A stretch of 64,000 bases of DNA from Eonycteris spelaea (taxonomy: Eukaryota; Chordata; Mammalia; Chiroptera; Pteropodidae): positions 6,026,501 to 6,090,500 of the forward strand of contig PUFA01000057.1 in the NCBI GenBank assembly GCA_003508835.1, read 5' to 3'. Numbering within the stretch: the first letter of the stretch is position 1; each line of letters begins with the position of its first letter. Both the position numbers and the translations under genes were made by a program. The notes under the pieces were generated by a model. The model was not told the DNA's origin. It did no database searches and worked only from the letters and a program-made list of their open reading frames with translations. Below, piece by piece: positions 23,702 to 35,113 of this stretch.

Positions 23702-23925
23702 CAGTGGTCCCCAACCTTCTTGCACCAGGCACTGGTGCCCCTATGAGAATGAGATGCCTGATGATATGAGGTGGAACTGAGGCGGTGATGCTAGTGCTGA
23801 GCAGCAGCTGCAAATACAGATGAAGCTTGGCCCACTCGCCCACTGCTCACCTCTTGCCATGTGGCCTGGTTTCTAACAGGCCAGGGACCAGTACCGGCCC
23901 GTGGCCCAGGAGTTGGGGGCCCCTC
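23702..23925 (-). mobile_element. non-autonomous hAT-type transposon (MITE) with 8-bp TSD
   Basis: The ends are inverted: 'cagtggtccccaaccttctt' on the left and 'gagttgggggcccctc' on the right. The middle ('gcaaatacagatgaagcttg', 'ggcctggtttctaacaggcc', 'ccagggaccagtaccggccc') matches a well-known internally deleted mammalian hAT family. The 8-bp flanks ctctgtct (23694-23701) and ctctatct (23926-23933) differ at one base. At 224 bp it is shorter than the full family member. No transposase is present. Confidence 0.8.
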
Positions 23926-24334
23926 CTCTATCTGATATAACCTAAATGGAAGTAAACTGGTTGCACCGTATGTGGTAACAAGCAGCCTCAAAAGCTCAAG
24001 GGCTTCAAACCATAAAGATTTTTCATTCAGCTACACATCCATCATGGTCAGCAGTGGGCTCACCCAAGATTCCCTCTTTAAAAACTCTGCTTGATGAAAT
24101 AAACAGAAATATAGACACATATAAAATGATTTTCACTGCAGCACTTTAGAACCAAGAAATAGCCTTCTACATATGTCTAAGAAAAGGAGTAAATAAACTA
24201 CAGAATGACTATTATTAAGAAACAAAAAATTATGGTACAGAATAATATTTAATTATATGAGGAAATTTAATGATATAGTGAGAAATAAAATTTTAAGCAA
24301 GGCCACGGGTGGATATATTTTATAATCCCAATTA

Positions 24335-27300
24335 CATTCCTTTTTATAATTTTTATTTTTTAGTTAGAGTTGACATTTAATATTATTTTATATAGTTTCA
24401 GATGTACAGACCAGATGGTTAGACATCTATGTAATTTACTGTGATCCCCCCAATTAATCTAGTACCTACCTGGCATTATACATCGTTATTATGATATTAT
24501 TGACTACGTTCCCTGTGCTGTATTTCCAGTTTCATTCTTAAACCTGTTTTATATTTTGCATTTATATATGACCCTTCATATTTCTGAGGCTGTCATAATT
24601 TCCCCTCTTTCATCCGTGATTTTGTTTATTGTCCTTTCTCTTTTTTCTTTAGTGAGTCTAGCCAGAGGTTTGTCAATTTTTATTAACCTTCTCAAAGAAC
24701 CAGCTCTTTGTTGCATTTATTTTTCTTTGTTTTTTATTTTCAATTTCACTTATTTCTGCTCTAATTTCGATTATTTCTTTCCTCCTGCTGACTTTAGGCT
24801 TCATTTGTTCCTCCTTTTCTAGTTTTTTAAGATGAAGCGTTAGGTCATTTATTTGGGCTCGTTCTTGTTTTTGGAGATAGTCCTGTAATGATATAACTTT
24901 CCTCTTATGACCACTTTTGCCATGTCCCAAAAGTTTTGATATGTTGTGCTATCATTATCATTTATTTCTATGTATCTCTTGATCTCTGTTTTTATTCTGA
25001 CCCAGTTATTCTTTAGTAGCATATTGTTTAATCTCCATGTATTTGTGGTTCTTCCTGACTTCTTTTTGCAGTTATCTCTAGTTTCAAAGCATTATAATCA
25101 GAGAATACAGCTGGTAAGATTTCAACCCTCTTATACTTGTTGAAGCTATGTGTCCCCGTATGTGGTCAATTCTTGAGAATGTTTCATATACACTAGAGAA
25201 GAATGTATAAGCAGTTGTTTTGGGATGGAAGGCTCTGTCTGTCCAGGTGTCTAATGTGTCATTTAAGGATGTTATTTCTTTATTGATTTTCTGTTTGGAT
25301 GATCTGTCCATATCTGACAGTGGGTATTAGGTCCCCCACTATGATAGTGTTTTGGTCTGTTTCTCCCTTTAGTTCTGTTAGTAATTGCTTACATTTTGGG
25401 GCTCCCTGATTGGGAGCATAGATATTAATAAGTGTTATGTCTTCTTGGTGCATGATTTCCTTTATCATTATGAAGTTCCCTCAGTATTTTATTTACCTTT
25501 TAATTTTGAAGTCTATTTCATCTGATATTAGTGCCACTACTCCCACTTTTCTCTGAATGCCATTTGCTTGAAATATCATTTTCCACCCTTCATTTGTCTT
25601 CGGAGCTGAGATGTGTCACCTGCAGGCAGCATGTGGTTGGGCTTTGCTTTTTGATCCAATCTGCAACTCTGTGCCTTTTTTATGGTGAATTCAGTCCTTT
25701 ACATTTAGAGTGATTATTGAAATCTAAGGTCTTCTATAGCCACTTTATCTTTTGCTTTCTGGGAGCTCTGTGTTTCCATTGCTTCCTTGTCTTGTGTTCT
25801 GTTTTCTTTTTCTGATTGGCTTTTGTGGGTTTTCCTCTGGTCCTTCTTGTTTATATTATATACTTTAGTTCTGAATCTTTGGTGGTTATCATTACAAATA
25901 TGTAAATGTTATACACACACACACATATATATTATATGTGTATAATATACAGTCGTCCCTTTTCTCTGCGTGCCTTATCTCCATTCCTCTTTGTGAATTT
26001 GGATCTTTGAATCCTCCCCTTTTTAGTCATTGTTGTCTCAATTTGTCCCTATGTATGCTGAACATTCATTACTGTCTTGCAATAGCAATTCTCTTATTGT
26101 TTAAGCTTATAATGCCGTCCTTAGTAAGGGTTGCACTCTTCTGCTTCTATTTGCCTGATAGTCACCTTATTCTTAATTGTGCATTTTTGGTTGTTGTTTT
26201 TGTTTTAGATGATAGATACTGACCCCTTTCAGTATTTCCTGTAGCAGGTCTCATAGTGGAAAATTCCCTCAATTTTGTATGTCTGGAAAGATCTTTATTT
26301 CTCCTTCATATCTAATGGAGAGCTTAGCTGGATACATTATTCTAGGCTGGTAGTTTCTTTCACTTAATAATTGGATATTTGATTCTATCCTCCTGGCTTG
26401 TAAGGTTTGTGCTGAGAAGTCCAATGATAACCTAGTAGATTTTCCTTTTTAAGTTACTGTCTCTTCTCCCTGGATGCCCTGAGAATTCTGTCTTTGTCAT
26501 TGATTTTTGATCATTTTAATACAATGTGTCTTGGTGAAGGCCTTCTTGGTTGAGATAATTGGGTGTCCTGTTGACTTCTTGAATTCCAAGCTCCAGCTCA
26601 TTCTTAGATTTGAGAAATTGTCATCAACTATTTGCCTGAAAATGCTTTCTAGTCCCTGCTTCTTTTCCTTGCCTTCGATAATGCTCATTATTCTTATGGT
26701 TCCTCTCCTGATGTTATCAGCTATTCTTGTATTTCTCTTTTATTATTTTCATTCTTTGGTTTCCTCTTCTCCTTCTGATTATTTCCAGATTTCGTCTTGA
26801 TATCACTGATCCTTTCCATTTGTTCAGCTCTATTTTCCAAGCTTGTTATTTCATTTTCAATTCTTGCAGTGTGTTCTTCAGCTCCAGATATCTATTCTGT
26901 TCTTCTTGAGGGTTTCAATCTCCTTGCTCTGCCCATCTAGTTGTTTTTTTAATTCCTGAAATTGTTTATATGACTCATTTTGGTACTCACTGAGTTTTTT
27001 CAAGAAGTACCGTCCTGAATTCTGTCATTTAAGTTGCATATTTCTATGTCTGTAAGCTTATTTTCTGGAGATTTTTTCTCTTTCTTTCTGAGATGCCTCG
27101 TCGCTTTTGTTGTTCATGTTGTTTAATGGACTATTTCTCTGACTGAGCATAATGAAGTGTATCTACTTTTTTTCCAGAAAGAAGATTTATTATATAAGGG
27201 TCTCTTTATTCTGTGCAAAGAAGGTGCTTTTCCTTGTTTCCAGTAGGTGCATCTAAGCTTCTTGCTTTGTATAAAGCCTTAATAATGCCTTTTTTTTTCT

Positions 27301-27845
27301 TATATATGTTTAATCACACTCAATATTCTCAGTCGCAGTCCCTGTCAGTGTTAGTGACAGTTTCAGTAGCATTTGCTCAGATTCCCATGGGCTCCTCAGT
27401 GTTCAGTCTCCAAGGATATGGGGGGAGGGGCACTCTGGGTTGGGGATTGGTTGCTGCACCTCAACCTTGGTTTGCAACTGTGGCTGGTAAAAATTAACTG
27501 TTATTCCTCTGCTGTCCTGCTTCTCTGCTTTCTGTCCTGCCACCAGCCATGAGCTCACAGCAGTCCCAGGCAGGGCTGTTCAGGGAACTTGCCACATCTT
27601 CTCCCCTCCCCCTCCTCCTATAGGAGCTTTGGCTGCTGCGAGAAGCAGCTTCTTTATTTCTCCCAGTCCACTGCCTAACATCCAGGCTTCTGACTTGTGG
27701 CAGCTCTTGCACCAGATCCCATGCTCAGACATGCTGGTGTGCAGTTTCGGGTTTTTTGTTGAGTTTTAGTTGTTCAGCTTATTGTTGTTTCAAGGGGAGA
27801 GATCTGAGAATGTCTCTCACTCCACAATGTTTCTCCAAACTCTCC
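24335..27845 (-). mobile_element. LINE-1 with 5' region, ORF1 and ORF2 endonuclease; RT missing
   Basis: On the minus strand the order is 5' region (27845 to about 27100), ORF1 remnant (about 27100-26220), ORF2 endonuclease part (about 25750-25080, with the recognisable motif NIYAPNQGAP at about 25410 and a TFSRIDHI motif near 25180), the post-endonuclease part (about 24930-24590) and then directly a LINE-1 3' end (24550-24335). Most of ORF2, including the reverse transcriptase, is absent. Frames are broken repeatedly. Either one internally deleted element or two adjacent pieces explain this. It is inactive. Confidence 0.8.
25913..25952. repeat. (CA)/(TA) microsatellite inside the LINE-1
   Basis: A short ACACACACAC run leads into ATATATTATATGTGTATAATATAC. 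It sits between the ORF1 remnant and the ORF2 remnant of the antisense LINE-1. Confidence 0.8.
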
Positions 27846-28432
27846 CCACACTTATATAGGAACTGGCAGAAATCCACAAAATATCACCAGTGATATTCTA
27901 ATCATGGAAGACTATAAATAATTTTGTTTTTTTCTTTAGCAATTATTCTGCAATGAATGATTTTCATAATAAAAAATATAATAACTTTAAATGTCTGCCA
28001 TTGTTGTATTAATATCAGGGACTGGAAAATAAGACTTAGTATAGTTTAGTGTTTAGGAAAGGGCAAGCTCTACCAGAAGCTGGCTTCACTAGGTATCTGC
28101 AGATAACACCATTGGGCTAGGACCTGGTCTGGTCATTAGCCCAGGTCACTACACATTGTTTAGAGTAAAGAGACTGACTCACTTTAGCCCCAATCTTCTC
28201 AAAGTAAGATTTTTCACCTGAGATATAGGTGATGTGTTAGGGACGTCAGAACCATAGCACCCGGCTCTAGTTGGAACTTTACCTAGGCTGGTGGTAACCA
28301 ATTTGTGACATTATTTTATGTTATGAACACAATATAAAAATCTGCAAACTTTTAAGAAATGAGAGGCTGTGTTAGGCTATGACCTAAAACCAGCAAATTT
28401 CAACTCAGTTGCCCTTTGCCAATAGGTTAGAG

Positions 28433-28664
28433 CAGAGTTTCTCAGCCTCAGCACAATTGACACTTTGGGCGAGATTATTCGTTGTTATAGGGGACATGGG
28501 GAACTGTCTTATGCATTATAAAATCTTAGTAGCATTACTGGCCTCTACCCACTAAATTGTAATAGTGCCTATGTGCACACACAAAATTGTGACCACCAAA
28601 ATTGTCTTCAACAGTGTCAAATGGCCCCTAAGGTGCAAAAATTACCTGTGGTTGGAAACTATAT
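28433..28664 (+). repeat. MER20-like hAT element
   Basis: 'cagagtttctcagcctcagc' at the left, then 'cactttgggcgagattattc', 'ctggcctctacccactaaat', 'gtcaaatggcccctaaggtg' and 'gtggttggaaact' at the right match MER20 from end to end. MER20 copies are known to act as regulatory elements in some placental tissues; nothing here shows such a role. Confidence 0.8.
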
Positions 28665-30154
28665 ACTTAAATACTATAGTTGCTGAGTGAAAATTCTCAT
28701 TTGGTGAAAACTTTAGAGAAGCACTAATCCTCTAAACTCCAAAAGACTGGTTCAAAAACAGACTTCAAAGTGGAATGCACCACGTACTTAATTTCATCTA
28801 AATATACTGCTTTTTTTCAAAACAATTAAATAATATTGTATGTCGATTATATTTTGATTTAAAAAATAGTAATAGGGAAATAGAAAGGAAGCAGATAATT
28901 CCAATGTCAACAGTGCAGGCAGGTCTGACTGCCATTCTATTCTCTGAGCATATGCTACAGAATAAGGATAGGAGACCCCCAGTAGGCAGACCATCCTCAC
29001 TGGCCCAGCTCCTGTGCACAGGGCAGGCTCCTGAGCCATCTCCCCCAGTTTAACCTCTGGGTGCCCTCCATGCCCCATTTGGGTTTTTTGGCTCTTTACC
29101 ACTTAATCCATGGATCAAATTTCCTCTGTTGAACTGCCCAATATGGCAATATTTGCCTGACTGAATGTCAGTTGATCGAGGATATTTGTTAGGAACATGC
29201 TAAATTTGTAAGTTAACTTGGGGAAGTTGATATCTCTGTGATGCTGTCTTTCTATCCAACAACATGATGTGTTGATGTGTCTTCCGAGTAGGTGAAGTCA
29301 TCTGTGGCTCTCCATAGAGTTTCACAGTCTTATTTAGTACTTGCCTTTTTTTTGTTTGTGGGCTTTCTTCTTAAGTATTTTATCCTTCTTGTGGCTAGTG
29401 CGAATAATGCTGCCACATAGGACTACTGTGTAAAGTACTATATAAAGTATTTGAAGCAGGTCCTGACATACAGTAGGTGCTGTAGAAGTGCTTGCTATGA
29501 TTATCATATTAGTTTCTTCATTGTATCCTCCAGCTGATTATCATTTAAATGTAGGTCACAGTTATTATGTCTTGGTCACTTCCAGTTCCTGTTCAGATGA
29601 AGCTGGGGGCAGAACTGAACTTGGACATTGTTTTAACAGTGTAAACCTAAAAATAAAAAGCCAAAGTGAGAAGCAACAGCATTTATTTATTTAAGATTGA
29701 AAAGAATAGCTATTCAAAAATCACTGATTCAGTCAGAAACCCAAAGTGTTCTGATTAGACAGCAAAGGCAAGGGGTATAGAAGGAAGGAATTTCTATAGG
29801 TGCAGATAAACTAACATAATGATGCTAATTCTAAAGAATAGTTTTCATTTCAGTCAGGTAGTTATAATATATGCTTTCTTGTTATCTTTGCAAACAGTTG
29901 ATTGAGACAGATGTTGCTTTAGGCCCAGGCCAAAGGTCATTTTTCTCTGTTTTAACATTCCAAAAGTTTGAGGAGTAAGAAGTATGAGGTAATTCTTCTA
30001 GGATATAATTATTTACCTCATGTGTTCTATCTTGCTTAGGAAAATGAAGCTTAATACCCTTAAGAATCAAAGTATTCTTGTGGGTAAGTCTTCAACTCTA
30101 ATATAACACTCTAATGTTTGTTATACTTCAGAAACAGGCTGACAGTTGCTCTCT

Positions 30155-30695
30155 GTGTATCAGTGAGCTAGGCCTCATAACAAATTGCCCCAAAGCTCAG
30201 TAGCTTACAATAATGCCCACTTAAGTGTGTTCATGGTTTATAGGTCAGCTGGGTTGTTCTGCCAATCTGAACCAGCCTTAACTCATCTTAGCTAGCCTCA
30301 CTCATGCATCTGTGATCAGCTAGAGGGCAATCTACAGTCTGGTCTAGAATGTACTCCCTTGCGTGTCTGGCAGTTGTTGGCTGTGAGCTGGGGCAGTAAA
30401 TTTCACTGTGCTAATTTGTCTGTCATCAACCAGCAGGCAACCTTGGATTGGTTTCCCATCGTGCAACAGAATTCCCAATGAGAGCGCAACTATGTAGGGC
30501 TTCTTAAGGCCTATGCTCAGAATTGACACGGAATTGCTTTTTACCCCATTCTGTTGTCCAAAGCAATACAGGAGGCCAGCCTGGATGCAAGGGGTGGGAA
30601 ATAGACCCCTCCCTTTGGTTGGAAAATCTGCAAAGTCATATTGTAAAGGGGCATGAATACATGGAATCCTGAAAAATTAATCACAATCTACCACA
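30155..30695 (+). repeat. MLT1-type MaLR LTR, nearly complete
   Basis: It runs from 'caaattgccccaaagctcag' through 'ataggtcagctgggttgttc' and 'gcaaggggtgggaaatagac' to 'cacaatctaccaca'. Both halves of the LTR and the CA end are visible. It is a solo LTR. Confidence 0.75.
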
Positions 30696-31714
30696 CTCCC
30701 TACACCAAGGTGAGAACACTTTTAGCATTAATTCTCTTTTAGCATTGCTGCTTCTCACTAAGCAACCCACCTGTGGACTGGTTCAGAGGAAAGTTCCACA
30801 GATGGTGGGCCTCACCCATTCACCCTGATTCACATTTGTTTCACTTTCAGAGGGTGCCATTTCTTGACAATGAGCCCACATCTGAGTCTATTTGAGAATA
30901 TGACCCCAGCTGTAAGGATGATCTGTTTCCTTCTCAGTCTTGGTTTCTGAGAACAGTTGCTTGTTTTGGTGGAGTTTTCTAGAATAGATTTACCAAGACA
31001 CTAAGGACAGTTCTCAGCTAGCGGCTAAATAAATCTTTGCTGACGTATCAAAACAATCAATCACAAGCTAATTAACTCCAAGTCCTGTTAGAAGCAATCG
31101 AAGTGTCACTTCTCATGATCAGGAGGCAGAGAGAACTTGGAGGTAAGCCAGTCACCTACCTTCCTTCTGGCATCTCCCCTAAACCACTGAGGCAAGACCA
31201 TGGACCCCTGGTGGCCATGCAGGGACAGAGTTATTCTGCCATGGTTTCTATCTGCCTTCTCGATTCTAGAGGGTTACCAAGCCATCTAGGCCAGGCTGGA
31301 GAGGGATAGTGTACACTGGCTGCTCACCTCCCACACTGCATCGCTGCTCTCCTCTCCTCCCACCCAGCCTACAGGGTAGCCCCGGGTCAGAACATAGGAA
31401 GCCAAAGGAATGGCTACTCCTGGGTGATAATGGTGGAAGACAGAGAAAGAGAAAAGGAAAAAAAAAGGTTTTTTTTAAACTAGAACATTGAACAGAAAAG
31501 CAATACTAACTGTAGGTATTTATAACAAAGTTTGCCATTTATAACTAATTAGCATTTTGGTAATAACATTGTGCATATCATTATGTGTTTAAAGTTATTT
31601 TTGCTCTATGTTTTACTTGATCGTATTAGACTTTCCTCCTATATTTGGTGTTCCTTAAATATATGACAAGTAAATGTCATATATTGTGTTTAAAAGAATT
31701 CTAGTATGATCCAT

Positions 31715-31900
31715 ATGTAAAATATATGTATGTATATATGCACATATATATATGTACATATATATGAGTGTATATGTGTGTGCGCACATGTATACATGTC
31801 CATACATGTATGTGTACATACGCATATATGTACATGTGCATATATACGTGTGTATATTTGTGTATATATGCATATGTATATATGTAATCGGTAATATTTA
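31715..31900. repeat. alternating purine-pyrimidine TA/TG/CA tract
   Basis: The stretch is built from ATATATG, TGTGTGCGCACATG, TACATGTG and similar words that alternate purine and pyrimidine almost throughout, with many short palindromes (tgtgcgcaca, acatgt, tgtaca). Confidence 0.9.
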
Positions 31901-32505
31901 CATATTTTGGAGTAAAATGTGTATATTATACTTACAATATTTACATATAATGTAAATTTATATATAAAAGATATATAAAAAGATATATAACTAAATATAA
32001 AATAAGATATATGAATATATTTTCTATCTTATATAGCAAAATATAAATGTATAGGTATACTTACATTTTTGAGGGAAAGGATACATAAGAATTGGATAAT
32101 GATTACATGTGGGGAGATTTTTTTCATTTGCTTTTCCATATACTTTGACTTTTTACCATGAGAAAATACTACCTTTGTAACTTTTTTAAAGTAGTTCATT
32201 TGAACATTTTATGGAGATTCTTCCAGCTTTTCTCGCCTCATTATCCCCAACTTAAGTTGTAAATTTAGATGACTTTTTATATTGAGTCTTTCCTGAAAAA
32301 AGAAAAAAAATGTTTATGGCACCCCACCAAGGTAGCAATTTTCACAGGCAGACAGAACTGAATCAAGTCATTTCATTCAGCTGCTGAGGAAGCCCAAGTT
32401 TCGACCCTCCCTGGGTAGGACCCCCACCCCGGAGCAGGGCACCCCCCTTGCAGCCCCTGGAACTGGGTGCGGCGGGCGTTGGTGCATCTCTCCTGTCCTT
32501 CACAG

Positions 32506-32720
32506 GGCCGAGGGGGCAAAGGCAGCATCTATGTGTGGGCCTCTGGGGACGGCGGCAGCTACGACGACTGCAACTGCGATGGCTACGCCTCCAGCATGTG
32601 GACCATCTCCATCAACTCGGCCATCAACGACGGCAGGACGCCTTATACGATGAGAGCTGCTCCTCCACCCTGGCCTCCACCTTCAGCAATGGGAGGAAGA
32701 GGAACCCCGAGGCCGGAGTG
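32506..32720 (+). CDS. PCSK2: PCSK2 exon 9: oxyanion Asp310, with a 1-nt deletion
   Basis: The exon opens at a TTCACAG acceptor with [20 protein letters not shown]. The Asp of ASGDGG (codon 32548-32550) is Asp310, the residue that replaces the oxyanion-hole Asn of furin and PC1/3 and that distinguishes PC2; it is linked to the need for the 7B2 chaperone (family knowledge). The exon should be 216 nt (72 codons, residues 296-367) but is 215. After ...INDGRT (acg, 32638-32640) one base of the next Ala codon is missing. Beyond it the -1 frame reads [13 protein letters not shown] and [11 protein letters not shown] as expected. The donor GTG|GTAAGT is good. Left as it stands, the frame would be lost here. 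Confidence 0.95.
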
Positions 32721-34795
32721 GTAAGTGCAGCCACTGGCCCTCTGTGAAGCTGCAGAACGCACAGACACTGACATCATGAGCGGAGACCGTGACATCATGG
32801 GAGGAAAGGGAGCGCCCCCTTTCCCTAAAAAAGCTAGCGCATGTTCTGGGGGGAGATCCATCTTCTTCCAGGCTTGATAATGCCTTGTTATGGACAGAGA
32901 GATGTACATACCACGTATGAATTGAAAGCAAAAAACGTGATGACCCTCTTCCAGCTTATTTTTCATAGATTGACTTTCTTGTTTATTGTTTTGGTTTACA
33001 AATAATTGTGAACTCTGGTTTATCAAAAAGTTGCCCAAGTAGGTCACTTATAAAGAGAACTAATATTAAGAACTTGGGATCACATCACAACCTCATCTGA
33101 GCCAAGAAGCCATCCATGTAGTAAGTAATTAAAAAATAGCATCCATAGGTGGATATTTCTGGGTCCACAAACCTCCCAAAGTAGGGCACACATGTGTATT
33201 TCTCAGAAAAAAAGAGTAATGATTTTCATCAGTGTAAAATGGATCAATGATTGAGAAAAAAATATTAAAAATCACGATATTTATTGTACTTTTCTGAGCA
33301 GCTCTTCCTTCTTGGGCAACTAGGTATAATGGTGAATTTTTTGAGTCCCTTAGAAATATATATCTGTACATTGTAATGAACCTTTTTTATCTCTTCCTCT
33401 CTCTGGGTATTTCACTCATATTAGCTTTTCCTCAGACCTCCAAGCCAGGAAACTTGGTAGATGGTTCAATAGTCCTGCTGAGTTAGTTACACCCTGACCA
33501 GCTACCCACCTCAGCTGGGGTTTCTTGTGGGTGGATAGCAAGAACTCAGTATACAATCATTGCCAACCAGTGCTTCTTCTATTCCAAGTTCCACCTGAGT
33601 CCACCTTGGCAAGCTGGCCAGGCTCTCACATGAGATCGCTTTACCAACAGGAGATACAGACCTTGGCCTGGCTCCCTCCATGAGCCCTCCTGGGTTCCTC
33701 CTTAGTCTTGGAGAGAATAGAGAGTGTGCTAGCTCCTCCCAAGCAGAAGGAGACTTCAGCCCCTTTTATCCTACACAGAAAGGGAGAAGAGCAGCAAAAA
33801 GAGACAGTGAGGGAGGCCCCAAACCTGTTCTGTTTGTAATGCTTCGCTACTCCTCCTGGAAATTCCTTTCCCAAAGGCCTCTCAACCTTATCTAGGACTA
33901 TCTTTCTACTTAGGCTGGAAAAGTGCCTTGAGTGCCCTCTGAATATTGTCATTTTCCCCAATAGATGTCTTTAAACATCCCTGATACTTTGTTCCTCAAA
34001 ATAATAGGCCCACTTGAGGATCCTACAGAGTAGGAAGGATAATTCTTATAGTTCATATATGATTTTAATAAAAACCTGACTCTTACAAACATTGAAAATG
34101 ATGTGTTCCTCTTTGCAAAAGTTCTTTAAAACTTGGTTGGTCATTAAGAAGATCTCCCCACTTAAGAAGAATTGTGGAGGTAATCACTCACGTATAGGTT
34201 ATCTTGGCTCAACATATCTCAGAATCTCTCCATGAATTTTAGATGTAGAGAAACATTTTCTTGTAATGGCCTCTCCTTATAGCAAGTTTTAGCTGAGCAT
34301 GTTATTCTTCCTTTTGGGAATGCCATTATTTCCTTCCTGAAGGGAAAATACTGATACAATGGCCCTTGGGTTTTTCTGAGTCGATCCCAAGCAACAAAAC
34401 TCACCATTGCATTGACTATGGTGCTGGTATTGACTAGTCATTTTCTACCTATCATATTTCCTTTAGGATACAGGAAATAAATTTCTCTAGTCTGTGAAAT
34501 AGCTACAGATATGCTTCTCTGAACAATTACTTTTATTTTTTATCTTGTGGATGTTGTAACTACAACATGTAACTACAACATGCCTTTTTTTGCATGGACT
34601 ACTAGGAAGATCAGATAAAAATGTATGGCAAATAGATAGATATATGAGTGCTAAGTTTATTCTTACCTTCATCTTAGTATTCTTCAGAACAAAGTCAAGC
34701 TTAAATAAAAGAAATGAATAATCTTCTGCTCCATATTGTTTTGGGTTCAAAATAGTATGATTTATTCTCTCATTACTCAATATCTTCCCTTTCAG
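32721..34795 (+). other. PCSK2: PCSK2 intron 9, non-coding
   Basis: A 2.1-kb intron with GTAAGT and a CCTTTCAG acceptor. I recognise no repeat family with confidence. There is a small direct repeat of 'tgtaactacaacatg' near 34555-34582. Open frames in it are short and unremarkable. Confidence 0.75.
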
Positions 34796-34895
34796 GCAAC
34801 CACAGATTTGTATGGAAACTGCACCCTGAGCATTCTGGGACATCCGCAGCTGCTCCTGAGGCAGCTGGAGTGTTTGCACTGGCTTTAGAGGCTAA
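34796..34895 (+). CDS. PCSK2: PCSK2 exon 10: catalytic Ser384, with a 1-nt deletion
   Basis: The exon codes residues 368-400 plus two bases of Asn401. It starts ATTDLYGNCTL (Asn375 of NCT is a glycosylation site in PC2) and holds the nucleophile motif HSGTSAAAPEAAGV, with Ser384 at codon 34843-34845. Expected length is 101 nt; observed is 100. The Arg codon before HSG reads 'ag' instead of 'agg' (34829-34830), so the active-site Ser falls in another frame than the exon start. The rest is conserved. The acceptor is TTTCAG and the donor AA|GTATGT, a weaker but acceptable site. Confidence 0.94.
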
Positions 34896-35058
34896 GTATG
34901 TTTCCAGCTCGAGGCCAAGGGGCAGTTCGGCAGGGTATATTAACATGTATCTCTCCACCCAACACCAGATGTCCATGGCAAAAGAGGGTGTGAGAGCCCA
35001 TGAACAGTCAGGGTCAATGGACTCTGGTGGGATTTTCTAAATGAACCATAGGCCATAA

Positions 35059-35060
<2 letters not shown>

Positions 35061-35111
<51 letters not shown>
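35061..35111. repeat. (CT)n microsatellite
   Basis: About 25 uninterrupted TC units followed by CCACCCCCCGCCC. It lies 165 bases after the exon 10 donor. The layout (CT run, then C-rich block) is like the tracts at 10540 and 42557. Confidence 0.97.

Positions 35112-35113
<2 letters not shown>

Larger units (their letters stand above)
13269..32505 (+). other. PCSK2: PCSK2 intron 8, non-coding
   Basis: This is the largest intron in the window (19.2 kb). It is filled with MIR, LINE-1 (14880, 19465, 24335-27845), hAT-type elements (16605, 16978, 23702, 28433), MLT1 LTRs (18083, 30155), a purine tract (17726) and a TA/TG tract (31715). I see nothing recognisable in 13350-13930, 14130-14880, 15600-16600, 17125-17720, 18525-19450, 20225-21350, 21700-23690, 28670-30150, 30700-31700 and 32200-32500. 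The 300 bases before exon 9 are GC-richer. Confidence 0.85.

Noticed and set aside
25280..25468. A minus-strand frame with an endonuclease-like motif as a host gene
   Set aside because: It is the LINE-1 ORF2 endonuclease in the antisense element at 24335-27845.
32643..33047. A 134-codon minus-strand open frame at the end of exon 9
   Set aside because: It overlaps the antisense of exon 9 and runs into intron sequence; low-complexity and unremarkable.
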